Below the pieces are notes generated by a model. That model saw only the letters and a list, made by a program, of their open reading frames with translations. It had not been told where the DNA came from and searched no databases. DNA of 64,000 nucleotides from Hydnum rufescens UP504 (lineage: Eukaryota > Basidiomycota > Agaricomycetes > Cantharellales > Hydnaceae), in assembly GCA_014904985.1 (NCBI GenBank), contig MU129164.1, positions 1-64,000 on the forward strand. Reading direction: 5' to 3'. Position numbers and translations under genes: made by a program. This document shows positions 20,683 to 32,634 of this stretch, piece after piece (position 1 is the stretch's first letter; each line of letters begins with the position of its first letter).

Positions 20683-21860
20683 ATGGGGCCTGCAATAGAC
20701 AATTCAAGCTATCACTTGGACATTCGTGAGCCTCCCATGTCTTCCAATTACCGTGTTCATGCAAACAACTCTTTTCTAGATACAGGAAATGGTGGCAGTA
20801 GTGGAAACGATACAAGTCTTTCTAGTGGTGGACAAGGAGGGAATGTCCTTTTCTCACATTCTAACACAAACAATGTCTGTGAGTTGAGCTTCTTGCACAT
20901 TATTTAGCCTCGTCATTCTAAACTTCGAAGGGGAGAACAGCGAATAATGTCTTCCATATTTACGGCCATAATGTGGGCCCGTCAACAGCTGATGCACCAC
21001 TCGGCTTTGGTATCTACATTTTCTGGCGCTGTAGGGCACTTGAATTCCGGGTGAGGTGGTCCTTCCTGGCTGAGCGAGCTCAGTCTTCTGATTGCCTAGT
21101 CATGTTCAAAGATCGAGTTTGTCGCTCGTCTATTCCCGGTTGCCATTAGCATTCGCCATCATACCTAGGATCATGTTATCCACGGTTCATCGGAGGAGCT
21201 GTAGAAGATGTGCTAGTTGCAACGTGGCTACAGTATTGACTATCAAGAGCAGCTAACGATAAATGAGAAGAGTGTTATATGCATGATTGGGTGAGGCTTC
21301 ACATACACTTGGATGAGGGGAGAACTCCAAGGGCCAACGATAACCGCGCTCTGGTCAAGAATAAAGCTCTCTGAATCGAGCGGTGCTAGCGAGTTAATCA
21401 CGAGTCCAAGGTGTCGATTTCCGCTCACATAATGATACGGAGGCCAGGCGGAGAGGACTCTATGCCTGGTTGCGGGCTGATGTGCCAATGAAGAAATGGG
21501 ATCATGGTACGCACCATGCAGAGTAATCGGTGACGAAGCCTCGCTGGTGACACCCGACCAGTGAACCACTACTCAACCGAATTATCCCACCCTGGCACAA
21601 GTCTCTCGAAATGCTTCAGAGTAAGCATATCTCATGTAACAGGGTGGTACTCGGAGCCATTGTGCTAGTATCTCACGTGGTCGGCCGGTGCCGGATTCAT
21701 TACATAAGATATGTACGACGGAGCAAAACTCTTGGTTGGGGATCCTCTCCGGCATGTTATTGGCGGCTCGCTTAAGGCGTTCCTTCCGCCACATTGTGCG
21801 GCATCAAACTGTTCCCCTCCTTTAAGGAAATATGGAAGGACCAGCATTGGGTGTCACATC
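20683..21860 (+). pseudogene. Gene A copy 7, start codon moved upstream
   Basis: The usual ATG is ATA (20695-20697), but ATG 20683 lies in frame and gives MGPAIDNSSYHLDI. Exon 1 to 20725, GTGAGC donor; exon 2 20780-20878 ending NTNNV; GTGAGT donor 20879; exon 3 20941-21050, open (SNNVFHIYGHNVGP..., ending FWRCRALEFR); GTGAGG donor; exon 4 from 21112 (IEFVARLF). The LDEG exon (about 21300-21350) and LRPGMLLAARLRRS-type remnant of the RRDIDG exon (21735-21840) are decayed. Confidence 0.6.
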
Positions 21861-23371
21861 AAGAGCGCGTAAGGTATTCGTGGGTACAACGCCTCGTTCC
21901 CTCAGGACCTGGTCTTAACCTATCGCCTTCTTCGGCCTCACACTTTTTATGACACTCAACCGGGGACCCCTGATTTGCCATTGTATCACCAGGTGCATCT
22001 ACTTATACCGACTGCAGGAAGCGCGATGCACGCAGGTTGATTCCGTGTGTCTGAAGGGAGCTCATGCATGAGATTGATTCTATCAATTTTCCAGTGCGTG
22101 GACAAAGATTGCGGCTTTTATCCCTCGTACGAAACAGTATGAACAAGTGCCTTTGATTTTCCTTCCATCGTGCTGTCCATTATGCAGTATATCCAACCAA
22201 GTCACTATATTTTGGTGAGTGTAATTTAATAACAGTCAAACGAGAGAATTTCATGGGTATAGGCTGCTTCATTCCCATGTACAATAGGGCTTGTTCCAAA
22301 GCCCAAACCCGGTGAATTCAGAGGGTCCCACACATGTCGGGGAAGAAATCTAATCAGAAAGGAAGGATCAAGTCCCGACCCACTTCACATATCTAGATCC
22401 ATGTCATTCCCTTGGATTCTCCCGAGCTTTGGCAGCCTGGAGGTGTATGTGTATCAGAGGGATACGCACCGCTCGCTCGATGGGACCCCACTACACTCGT
22501 GGTCGCGTTTCCCCGAATGTTTCAAGTAGAGGCCTTTCGCGTTGAGGAGCATCTACCATACGGTGGCATTGTGCGGGTTCCCCAAGACATTGCCGTCAGT
22601 CACCTAGGTGGCGCTCCGTTATCGACCGCATTTTGAGAGTGTTTCAAGATGCATAATTAATATTGTGGCTGGAATCGTTAAACGGGACGAACCGTAAATA
22701 TTTGGCATTGGATTATTTGGATAGTCAAAAAGCACCCGAACGGGACCGCTACTCAATGACGTCGCCTTCGGTGATGACCAGCAACGGTACCTGGATCTTT
22801 GAATCTTATTTCCCCGCAGCACGGGATACGGCCCGGTGATAATCTCACCTTCGGATCACTCGATTTTGGGCCCTGAAAGGAACGCTCCTATGGTTCTCCA
22901 CATGCAAATATGGGACTCACATGCCACATTCTCGCTCGTCCAGGCCTGTTGTTACTGGAAGTCCACCACATAACGAGAAATTCATTCATGGTTATAGAAT
23001 TGTCCGTCATTCCACCACTCATGATTGTTTTATCCATTCTCAGGCGCCCCTTTCTCCCGCCCATGAGGCCATCTCCAATGCTCCTGGATGGTGAAAGCCA
23101 AAGGAAGCCGGCGCATTCTGACCCGATTGCGAGAATGATGCTGATCTCAGACGTGGATTTGGTTTTGGACGATATGAACAGATTGGATTAAAACGCCTGA
23201 GGGGGCGTGGTTTCTGGCCTCTCCAATGCGGCGTCTGGGAGTAGGCCTTCACCCATCGCGATATTTCCAACGAACGACGGGTCAATACATTTAACTTGGA
23301 CGGAAGCTTTGTCATATTGCTTCTGCCCCTGAGGAATTGGCAAGATCACTTGGATATCGGGATCAGTAAAC
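21861..23371 (+). repeat. Modules D (remnant), F and G, block 7
   Basis: D is reduced to its lead (21895-22010). F: 22412-22636 reads EGYAPLARWDPTTLVVAFPR, then FQVEAFRVEEHLPYGGIVRV and ends with a stop; the block 14 copy (58966-59226) keeps the same end. G: 22910-23191 reads LTCHILARPGLLLLEVHHIT and a hydrophobic stretch (LMIVLSILRRPF), then an acidic tail. The join to A-II lies near 23365. The proteins are not recognised. Confidence 0.45.
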
Positions 23372-24000
23372 ATTTAACGTAGATATGGTCATACCTCGAG
23401 CACACCAATAAGCGACACACAACCAAGATCGGGGATCTAGTCCATATGGGCTACTCGAATTGTGGGCGAGTCCGAGCTTCCCCCTTTTTTGTACCGAGAT
23501 CGATCTATTAATTCCGATCACGCTCAAAGATTGAGCTCGTGGCACGTCTATTTCCGTTAGTTATTAGGATCAACTACCACACCTAGCATCGTTCCTGCAC
23601 AGTTCGTCTGAAGCTTGTAACGGATCGGTGTGCTATCGCCAGATGTCGCAGGCTCTCTTTGGGACGTCGGTGCGTATGGAATAATGTAGTGGTCTTGGTG
23701 TGGCAGGCCTAGAAAAGTTATGACAGCAATGTTAGAATTTAGAGATGAATTTAAGGGGTTCCTGAGGTGTCATAGTGTGAGGGCTGGCATAGACCTGGAG
23801 GACGGTTCCCATTTTGCCACGTACAGAGATCTCCAGGTGATGAGAGAGATCTGGGACCGAGGCACAAACGGAACCTCCGCCCGATTCTACGCTCTCCTAT
23901 CCACGAGTCGGGTGTGCACCGATAAATAAATGGGTTCAGGAAGTCTGGAATGGTAGACACTACCGTACCATGGCGCGGGTCCCATGGCCTGCTGCCATTC
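23372..24000 (+). pseudogene. A-II segment, block 7 (paralogue of gene A lacking exons 1-2)
   Basis: Begins inside exon 3 at AAACATTTAACG and keeps the IYI..YGPLEL-type end with donor GTGGGCG near 23463. Exon 4 (IELVARLFPLVIRI, 23530-23572), exon 5 (about 23625) and the GGxxYLEDGSHF-type exon (23785-23825) follow. The full-length relative is at 38493. The first two exons are missing because the copy is fused to module G. Confidence 0.5.
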
Positions 24001-24029
24001 CCAGACAGCAATTCGATATGATTTGAAGA

Positions 24030-25997
24030 TCTAAAAACTGATTGTGGCTGTTATTACGTCGGAAAGAATTGCTCTTTGGCCCTTTGGGAGTATAGTGCCC
24101 GCTGTGGAACCACCATCAGGTGCGGCAGTGCAGCATTCGGTAGTTGCCGGTTATCAACGCACAGTAAGTACAAAAATTTCCACGAAGGTACTGATTTTGA
24201 TCACTCCCGTGAAAAAATCTTGGTAATTTTGTGAATTGGAGCTCTCATTGAGCTTGCTGGCATTCTCCTCCAGCTCGATCCGTGATAAATCGTTCGACAA
24301 TGCGAAACTCGTTCTTGGCTTGGTCCCCTGTTGTCCAGAACCAACCTCTAGATGCAGGTTGTTATCAACAAATATGCCGATACCCCTGATGTTCGTGTCG
24401 ATTGATGTAGTCCCCCGTTCTGTTCGGGTCGGCCTAATATTCTACGTGCACTTTCGTGCTCAACTGACCAGAGCTTTGAACGCACTCAACCATGAGATAC
24501 TCGACCTCCTCATTCCGAAACTCAAGGTAGTCCCACTGTCCCCGTATTATTGACTCGATCATGAACACTCTTCCAACGAGTGGGACCAATCCGACTTGCG
24601 TAAAATTGTTATTGCCCGCGGAAATGGACCGGCATTTTGTGCTGGTGGGGATGCGAAAAGTACGTGATTCTACATGTATCTATTCCGTCGTAATAATCGT
24701 CAATGAACTCAGGTGTGATAAAATTGGCAGCTGGCCCCCTAACACTAAGTAGCGCTCTGAATTTCTTCCAAAACCGGTCAGTCCATTTATCCTGTCGAAT
24801 TTTCACCCGCAGCGCTCATCATTAGAGGTATATTTCAGCTAGATTATAATTTCGCAACACTTTCGAAGCCGTATGTATCCGTTATGGAAGGTATTATTCA
24901 TACGTCTCGTGGCCCCCTCGACTCCGCACCTCCGCCCTGATGATCTCCTACGGCGGATTGTCGCAGTCAGAGGCGGCGTTGGCATATCGGCCCGTGCACC
25001 TTATCGCATAGCAACCGAGAACACAGTGTTCGCAATGCCAGAAACGAAAATTGGATGCTTTCCAGACGTCAGGTCCACATATATCCTCGCACGGCTAGAT
25101 GGCTGGATAGAGACCTATCTCGCCCTCACGAGAAATCCGGTAACAAGCTACGAAGTCTTTCACCTCGGCCTAGCAACCTATTGCATCTCTTGCATCCTCT
25201 CCGTTCTGGAAAGATTTGGCGCCCTGGAAGTCCCGGGCCCGCATAGGATTAATGAAGCCTTGAATGGGTTTGATCCAGAGCCAAGCTCGATGCTGCAAGC
25301 GGAATGGCAGCTATCGATCAGCCGAGGCCAGATCCGCGCCACCCTCGATCGTGCTTTCGCCTCCCGAGTCTGTATTGGTAGAAGACCAAAGTACGGCGCA
25401 AAAGTGGGCAAGGGGGACTTCGAATGAGCTGATGCTGAGACCTGAAGGTGACGCTCGACACTGTAGATCGCGGAGCGGGACTATAGACTGAGCGATGTGC
25501 TACAGAGAGATCTCGCTATTAATACAGCTGCCGCCGTGTGTACTTCCCCCCCCCCCCTCTTCTTTTACGCTCTTAATTACTCACTCGAGTGATTTTCCCT
25601 CAGGTGCCGCTCCAGATTTCAATACTGGGAGGATGAGCGTGCTCGTGAACAAGGGCCCGGCAGATAAACGACCTAATTGGAGCCCTTCGACACTGGAGTG
25701 TCCCAGGCGTATGTGTGGGACGTGTTTTTCGGTCCAAACTCTCCATATATGTCCGTCCCTCGCATTCAGACCGAACGAGCGTCAGCCGGGATCAACTTGC
25801 GTTGTTACACTCCCTAGCGAGAACGACATCGGGGCGTTCATGCTTGAGAATACGACCCATGGCGGGGTTTCTGTCGAAGAGGTCGTTGGGCATTTTGGTG
25901 CGAAGACGACAGGGAAGAGCGGGGTGCGGTTCAAGGTGAAGGAGGTGCTGGCACGCCGCTGCTAAATGATGAAGGATGGGCGCTTGAAGTAGAATTA
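24030..25997 (+). pseudogene. HIBCH: HIBCH-like gene, copy 2, near full length
   Basis: TRALNALNHEILDLLIPKLK ends the first crotonase exon (to 24526; GTAGTC donor). The next exon, 24581-24659, has WDQSDLRKIVI then GNGPAFCAGGD, the oxyanion-hole loop, with donor GTACGT. After the intron (to 24712), KLAAGPLTLSSALNFFQ follows. GGVGISARAPYRIATENTVF and MPETKIGCFPDV (about 24980-25070) carry the family's acid residues. The donor after VMEGI is ATACGT instead of GTACGT. The codon at the shared stop site is still CGA. The C-terminal part (25614-25991) is frameshifted and ends in TAG replacing Trp. Confidence 0.9.
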
Positions 25998-26975
25998 ATC
26001 TCTGGTGTCTTGACATTTCTTCCATAATCAAAAGGAGGGACCTATTCGATTTTTTCGAGTTGTTCAAGCAGTCGCACTCGAATCAGTAAAATTAGCTAGT
26101 GAGTACAAGTTACACCAGGCCCCAATTGGTAGGAAAGCAATATTGGGTTTGAGAAAAAGAATCGCCTTCACACCATAGGCCACGAAGACGTAATCTGATT
26201 GATCGACAGCAGACTAGCGAAATGCTTAGCTTCACAAGAGGTGCTTGGTGCCTTCCTAGAGGTTTAGTGTGCCCACTTGTGCGTCAATAAGAACCCCAAG
26301 ATAGCAGTGCCGAGAGTCTCCTTGCTCAGTAATGCGAGGGGAACGATGAGCCGTGACATGACACTGTGATTGCGTGGGAATGGTTGCGGGCCCTGTCCCA
26401 TGAACTGATGTTGTGGCGTGCAAACGTCTGTCCTGCTTCGGTGACATCTGCGTAGCCCACATTCCTGTTGAGAGGAGACTGTTTATATGTATCTACATCG
26501 AGTTGCTTTCTGCTCTAAGACTGTTTTCAGTCGCTCCCGTAGCCCGTCTTTCAACAATACCGGAGCAATTAAAAAAAGTAACTACCTGCACTTGCTGAGC
26601 TACAGTCTGAAGGACCTGAATCGTTTTGAATAGGAAGAAGTAGGGCATGTGGGGCTTTCGTTGTCGGTGACACTCAAGAGGCCGGGGACACCGTGTCATA
26701 AGATTACAGTAAGCACGCGCCTTTGGGACAAATGTATGGGCTGGGCTCATACACCGGAGGGGCCGATTTCGAAGCCGGCCTGAAAACAAGGCGCAACGCA
26801 CCCACGGAGAATGAGAGTTGCCCGAACCCCTGAAACAAGCCAATTGGAAAAATTTATCGATAAAAAGGGGGGGGAGCCGCTACCGCGCAGGCCGGTCCGA
26901 ATCAGCACATCCTTAATTCAAGGAAAAAACCTCGATTTGGTAGTCACAAACTCCTAATGGCCGATCCGACACATG
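25998..26975 (+). other. HIBCH tail module and private sequence before block 8
   Basis: 26040-26430 is the tail module (CCCCAATTGGTAGGAAAGCA at 26119). 26430-26970 is not shared with other parts of the window and shows no convincing gene; a run of eight G lies at about 26868-26875. A C-run of about 12 sits upstream at 25546. Confidence 0.45.
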
Positions 26976-27043
26976 TATAAATTACTACGTCCACTCCATT
27001 TCTTCTTCCCCATTACCATCGCACAGAGAGTGTGGAGCTTGCG
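26976..27043 (+). promoter_or_regulatory. Core promoter of gene A copy 8
   Basis: TATAAATT at 26976-26983, 68 bases before the ATG, then CCATTTCTTCTTCCCC (26995-27010). Same layout as copies 3 and 12. Confidence 0.55.
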
Positions 27044-28200
27044 ATGGAAGGCACCCACCATGGCTTGCACATCCGTAAGCCCTAAGGAACTTCCAATGAA
27101 TTCTTATCCCCATTCAATCATTGCTCCCACAGATACCGGAAACGGCGGGAATGGCGAAGGCCCTGCAGGAAGTGCTAATGGTGGACGAGCCGGCGATGTT
27201 CACCTCCCATATTCCCACCCCACCACCACCAATGTTTGTAAGCCGAGGTCATGCACATTATTACGCTGGTCATTTTATAACTCTGAGCCACAGTGAATGT
27301 CTGGCATGTTTACACTCAGAATGTAGCCACCCCAGTCGGTGAAGGACCACCACCCACGGGTATATACATTTGCTACCATTTTGGAGGACTCGAGCTGCGG
27401 GTGAGGTTGACCTTCCCCTCTCTATCGAAGCCAGTCTTCTGATTGTCTAGTCGTGTTCAAAGATTGAGTTCGTCCCTCGTATAATCCCGTTCATTATTAA
27501 GATTCGCCGCCACGTCTAGGATCGTGTCACCCGCAGTTCATCTGAGCGGTTGTAGAAGATGTGTGCTATGGCAGGGCGTGGCAGGACTCCCTTTGCGCCC
27601 CGACAGCTCCGTAACAAATTGTATCGATTTCGTGCTGCTGACGCGACTGGGATGGAAACTATAGAACCATTAGCTATATCATTCTTCGGAGACGAATAGT
27701 GCTGTTTTCTGAGGGGATACAGTTTGAGCGCAGGGCACATTCAAGCAGCCGACAACATCAAACGAGAGGGGGGCATGAGTGTGGGAGTCGGGTGAGGGCT
27801 CACATATACTTGGAGCATGGGACCACTCCTTACTATGCCATAACCGTATTCTCATCAACAGGAGATATCTCCAAGCCGCAGTGAGATCCCAGGTGGGTGT
27901 TAGCAGATTAATCATGCCTCCGAGAGGCCAACTTCCGGTCAGGGGAAGATAGAAAGGCGGAAGACAACCATTTGAGGATTCTATGATCGGCCGTGAGTAC
28001 GACGAAGAAACGGGAGGACAGTGACTGTGACATGACAAAGCGGTGACTCGCCGGAGACTGCCGGCCAAAGGACCCACACCTGGCGCAAGTCTTTCCCAAT
28101 GCTGTAGCCAGTAAGCATGCCTCGTGTCACGGAGGGGGAAATGTACTTGGGCCAGGCTACTTTTTCTAGTGGCTTGTTTGTGCGTCCTCTCCGGAGTGAC
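27044..28200 (+). pseudogene. Gene A copy 8, exons 1-3 open
   Basis: Exon 1 27044-27074 (MEGTHHGLHI), GTAAGC donor 27075, exon 2 27133-27237, GTAAGC donor 27238, exon 3 27294-27400 (NVWHVYTQNVATPVGEG, then GIYICYHFGGLELR), GTGAGG donor 27401, exon 4 from 27463 (IEFVPRIIPFIIKIRR). Exon 5 from about 27557 and the AHIYLEHGTTPYYA exon (27800-27845) remain. The HKKEE exon is deleted and the sequence jumps to the module D lead, as in block 5, so blocks 5 and 8 share a deletion. Confidence 0.6.
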
Positions 28201-28254
28201 ATTGACGGCTTGCTTAAGGATTAAGCCATTCCTTCGGTCGTCGAGTAACGCCGC

Positions 28255-28923
28255 TCTTTATTGGTACATAAATATTCAGTGGCAACGGGTGGTTCGATTG
28301 GATAAAAGCGCTGTTTTCGTTGGTGGGATGTATTGCTCCTTCGTAACCTGGTATCAACCAACCGACTGCTCCCCTCGGTCCCGACACTTTTTGTAATCCA
28401 ACCGAGGGCGCCCTACTTGGCACTGCATCACCAAGCACATATACTTACACCTACAGGTACGCTCTCCTCTCATTCCATTAAAGTTCCCAGGGGCTATTCT
28501 ACAGTTACGTACCGATACTTCTAGTTCTGTCCATATTGCTTCCATGTGGATTCGACCACCAAGCTCACTGTATTGTGCAATCCCTACTGGATCCGCAAGC
28601 TCTTCGCCATAGTGTGCACCACAAAGTCCCTTCGAATACGCCCGCGGATCAATCAACGCCTACCCCTCACCTGGGGCAGCTTCGACCTCGGCATCCGCTC
28701 GCCAGCATAGACAAGGGCGTCCGAACACATTTAAAATCCAGAGGCCAAGCGCACATGACCTTTCCACTCGCCACGAACCTTGGTCTACTCCGTTCGTTCA
28801 AGATCTCCATCGACGTGAGCCATGGTGCGCGAAGAAGACTCGTACATGGGCGGTGCAGAAGTGCTGGCTGAAGCTGTGCAAGCCATGGATCTATCGGATC
28901 TGGCGTCTCCTACGAAGCAATGA
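28255..28923 (+). pseudogene. Module D, block 8
   Basis: Close to block 5 D. TACATAAATATTC (28264) replaces the TATA-like box. A frame at 28536-28871 includes LPCGFDHQAHCIVQSLLDPQ and the basic HRQGRPNTFK reading. The other frame ends in LAEAVQAMDLSDLASPTKQ with stop TGA 28921-28923, the consensus C-terminus. A frameshift separates the two. Confidence 0.4.
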
Positions 28924-29859
28924 ACTGTTTATCAGCGCAGTTTTTTCTTTTATTCAAATTTGCATTCTAATCCTGTGGGTCTCAGTTCCGAACGTTCCTT
29001 TGGGGCGGCTTCGTATAATGGAACCTCCTAGAATGGTCGCCGAAGAGTGTGGCGAACCTGCTTTCGTTTCCCTCCCCGTGGTGCTCGCAGCGTGTAACCT
29101 TTTGGAGTCCCCGTCCGCACAAATTCCTGTTCCCACTTTCTGTGAGCCGGCATTATGAGTCACTCATTGGGATCTTTTCGTCGGTGCCGTTATAAAGGAT
29201 GCACTCCTTGCGGTGCTTTCTGGTCTACTCCGAGTGTTCCAGGAAACAACCAAGTGCAGGTTGATTCCATCATTGGGCAGGCATTGCGGCTTTTATCGCT
29301 CCTACGGAAAGACATGAACGAGAGCTTCTATTTCTTCTTTAATCCCACTATTTCGGGAAGCGTAATTCAACACCAAGATCCTGTGTCAAGGAGAGAAGTA
29401 AGCTGTTTCATTTGCATATACAATGACTCGTTCCGAAGCCGAGTCCATTAAATTCACAGCATCCCACGGGAAGGAAGAATTAATACCCGACCCAACATCT
29501 AGATCCACGTGGTGCCTGAATTCCCGCGAGCGTTGGCAGGCTGGGGATGTGTCAATCGGAGGGATACCCACAGCTCGCCGCACTTGATGGGAAGGCTACT
29601 ACACTCGTGGCTGCATCCTTGCCCAGATTTTTTTCAAGCAAAAGTGTTTCGCCCCGAGGAACATCTCCAGTGATATGGTTTGGGTCCCCCCAAAGCATTG
29701 CCGCCGGCCGGTTGGGAGGTGGGTCGTTGGGAGTCTTCGAACCCATAAAATTGTACGTAGAATAGTACCTAGATCACTTTATTTCCACGGCACACGGCCC
29801 GAGGATAGTCTCGCTCTCGAGCGGCTGCAGAAATCCGGCATCTCTCGGATCGACACAAC
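28924..29859 (+). repeat. Modules E, F and start of G, block 8
   Basis: E: 28990-29230, including MEPPRMVAEECGEPAFVSLP and ATG 29155 (MSHSLGSFRR). F: 29235-29760, with AAFPSS/FSSKSVSPRG readings; a stretch of the same protein frame is frameshifted relative to block 14. G is truncated after about 29830, where a palindromic element begins. Confidence 0.4.
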
Positions 29860-30146
29860 TTATCCGAAGGACCAATCACATCATTCTTCCCACGGTGATT
29901 AATCTTAGCCCAGGTGCTGGCTGTTATGAATAGCCTATCTGAGCTTTCCCTTGTGATAATGAATAATATCCTGAGCTGTGAGACAGTCAGAAGACAAGGA
30001 TATCTACGATCCTGTACACGTTTTGTCCCCTGATTGGGTATTAGACGAGGTTTGTGGAGACAAGGGCCAATTTATATGATTATTTTCGCACTCAGGTCTA
30101 AGATTAATGTCCATGGGAAGAAAGATATGATTGGTCCTTCGGATAA
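29860..30146. mobile_element. Miniature element with 49-bp terminal inverted repeats
   Basis: TTATCCGAAGGACCAATCAC at 29860 is mirrored by the reverse complement ending at 30146; the two 49-bp arms (29860-29908 and 30098-30146) differ at about seven positions. The middle is about 190 bp, AT-rich, non-coding. No target duplication can be read because the flanks come from different modules. Confidence 0.55.
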
Positions 30147-30329
30147 TTCTCGACCTGCCAGCAAACCCCATTTTACCAGTCCCTCAGCAAGCTGAGGAAG
30201 ACTGGTCAGTCTGATCTAACGTCGAGCCTCATCCACCGCTCTGCTGCGCAAAAACTAGCCGTGGCGCACGTTTCACTCGAGCTGTGCCGGTGAGGAAACG
30301 GTTCTCCAATTTCCAAATTAGGCCCGCCC

Positions 30330-30476
30330 CCGCGGGGGGAACTTCCTATACAATACTTGCCCATTCAGTTGACAAATTTAGTTGTGCGGCGGCTAGTTAA
30401 TTTCGGTTGGCACTCTATAAATGGAGAACAGCCCCATCCCTGTTCCCTCTATCAGTGCACGTAGCATGGGCCTGCA
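30330..30476 (+). promoter_or_regulatory. Promoter of gene A copy 9 (TATA class 2)
   Basis: CTATAAATGG with the box TATAAAT at 30416-30422 lies 61 bases before the ATG, followed by GTTCCCTCTATCAGTGCACG. The upstream part (GAACTTCCTATACAATACTTG, 30339 on) matches the 76-bp repeat unit at 20.3 kb. This is the promoter class of the MDNS-type copies (also 20.6, 56.2 kb). Confidence 0.55.
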
Positions 30477-31620
30477 ATGGACAATTCAAACTATCACTTG
30501 GACATTCGTGAGCCCCGCATGTCTTCCAATCACCGTGTTCATGCAATCATCTCTTTCCACAGATGCCGGAAATGGTGGCAGTAGTGGAAATGATACAAGT
30601 CTTTCTAGTGGTGGGCAAGGAGGGAATGTACTTTTCTATCCTAACACAAACAACGTCTGTGAGTTGAGCTTCTCGCACATTATTTAGCCTCGTCATTCTA
30701 AACACCCCAGGGGAGAACAGCGAATAATGTCTTCCATATTTACAGCCATAATGTGGGGACGTCGATAGCTGATGCACCACTCGGCTTTGGTATCTACATT
30801 TTCTGGCGCTATGGGGCACTTGAATTGCGGGTGGGGTGGTCCTTCCTGGCAGAGCAAGCCCAGTCTTCTGATTGCCTAGTCCTGTTCAAAGATCGAGTTC
30901 GTTGCTCGTCTATTTCCAGTTGCCATTAGGGTTCGCCATCACACCTAGGATCATGTTATCCACGGTTCATCGGGGGAACTGTAGAAGATGTGGTGGGTGG
31001 TTATGACGTGGCTACAGTATCAAGTATCAAGGATGGGGAACGATAAATGAAGAGGGAGTGATGTGATAATAAAGTACTCTGGATCGAGCGGTGCCAGCAA
31101 GTTAATCATGCGTCCGAGGTGTCGACTTCCGGTTGCATAATGATACAAAGGTTAGGAGAAGAAGAGAAGTTCATGCTTGGTCGGGCGGAGTCTGTACCAA
31201 TGAAGTACTGGGTTCATCGTACGTACGCGCAGAGTCAGGACACTACTGTGACTCAGCCGTGACAAAGCTGTGATTCGCCGGAGACAGCCGACCAATGGAC
31301 TATCCCACCGGCACAAGTCTATCCCAATGCTTCAGAGTAAGTTGTTGTTGTAGGCGGTTATCGGCTACGGCGTATTAGTGTCACGTGCCCATTTGTGGGC
31401 GGCCTTTACCCCTCGCCGCTCTTCTAGCCCATTCTAGGGCCGACCCCTTTTACTATATATATAGCGTAGGTACTGTGTGTAAACACTCACTGGTTTGTAC
31501 CTCCGCGACACACACGAGGTTCTTTATCCCAAAATAAGTATACCTCGTATGATGGAGGGATCGGCACAGGAATTTGCTACATCTCCGAGCCATCAATTTG
31601 ACGGTACATAAGCTATGTCT
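30477..31620 (+). pseudogene. Gene A copy 9, exons 1-3 open, interrupted by a solo LTR
   Basis: Exon 1 30477-30507 (MDNSNYHLDI), GTGAGC donor; exon 2 30563-30658; GTGAGT donor 30659; exon 3 30721-30830 (SNNVFHIYSHNVGTSIADAP, then FWRYGALELR); donor GTGGGG 30831; exon 4 from 30892 (IEFVARLFP). The LDDGT exon is mostly deleted (about 31065-31080). The gene is split at 31343-31534 by an LTR. Very close to copy 7. Confidence 0.6.
31343..31534. mobile_element. Solo LTR, 192 bp, with 5-bp target duplication
   Basis: TAAGT occurs directly on both sides (31338-31342 and 31535-31539). Removing the element and one TAAGT restores the block sequence CAGAGTAAGTATACCTC seen in blocks 7 and 14. It starts TGTTGTAGGCGG, has the TATA-like run CTATATATATAG (31445-31456) and ends CCCAAAA, not the usual CA. 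Non-coding. Confidence 0.7.
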
Positions 31621-32380
31621 TGATACTGTGATGAGGCACTTTATTGATAGAAGGTTCGAGCAGGTGGTGTTTCCATTGGGTAAATATCCCTGATGTGTCC
31701 CTTCTTTATGGGTGAACCGCCTCGTTTCCTCTCGGCGTGGTTTTAACCCATGGCCTTCGACTCACACATCTTATGATGCTCAACGAAGGCCCCTGATTTG
31801 GCATTGTATCACCAAGCCCATATACTCATACTGACTAGTAGGCTATCCTCTCCATTCCATTGTAGTGCTTAGAGCCTACATCTCGCGCCCTTCCGATCCG
31901 TACCGGCATTTACACATTGTATCCACTTTGCTTCTGCCTGGATTCGACCACTACGCTCACTATATTAGGCAGTACAGGACCTAATTGATAAAGAGCCCTT
32001 TTCCGCCCTCCCTTGGTCAGAATCGGATCTTATTAATCCGCGAGCTCTCCCCCACAGTGCACTCCCCAAAGTCCCTTCGAGACGGCACGTGAGTACCTCT
32101 GGAGATTAATCAAGCCTCGAGCTCGGCATCCGCTCCTCAGAAGAAACCAGGGCCTCCGAGTGCGTTTAAAATCCAGAAGTGAGACATGCGTGATTTTTCC
32201 AGTGTGGACATGTTGGCCGCCACGAACTTCCAACTGTCCCATTCGATCAAGATGTCCATCCAGTTGGTAATGGGAGTAGAAGACTCGTACATGGGTACCG
32301 TAGAAGTGCTGGTTGAAGCTGTGTGAGTCATAGTATGGGCATTATACTGTAAAAAAAAGAAATGTCTGAACAAATGAACA

Positions 32381-32634
32381 CTTGAACGAACAATTTGAAC
32401 AAACAAACATTTGAACAAGTGAATATTTGAACAAACGAACATTTGAACGAGTGAATATTTGAACAAACGAACATTTGAACGAGTGAATATTTGAACAAAC
32501 GAACATTTGAACGAGTGAATATTTGAACGAACGGACTTTTGAACGAATGGACTTTTGAACGAATGGACTTTTGAACGAATGGACTTTTGAACGAACAAAT
32601 TTTTGAACGAATGAACTTTTGAACAAATGAACAC
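32381..32634. repeat. 16-bp minisatellite in the left foldback arm
   Basis: TTGAAC occurs 16 times at mostly 16-base spacing, with units of types TTGAACGAATGGACTT, TTGAACAAACGAACAT and TTGAACGAGTGAATAT. The last two alternate as a 32-bp unit in the middle of the array. Confidence 0.85.

Noticed and set aside
24030..25997. HIBCH-like copies as plain enoyl-CoA hydratases
   Set aside because: The C-terminal extension with WSPSTLEEVS and the VxxFFE...C-terminal KxxKSGVxxKV region is typical of the 3-hydroxyisobutyryl-CoA hydrolase branch, not of short hydratases.
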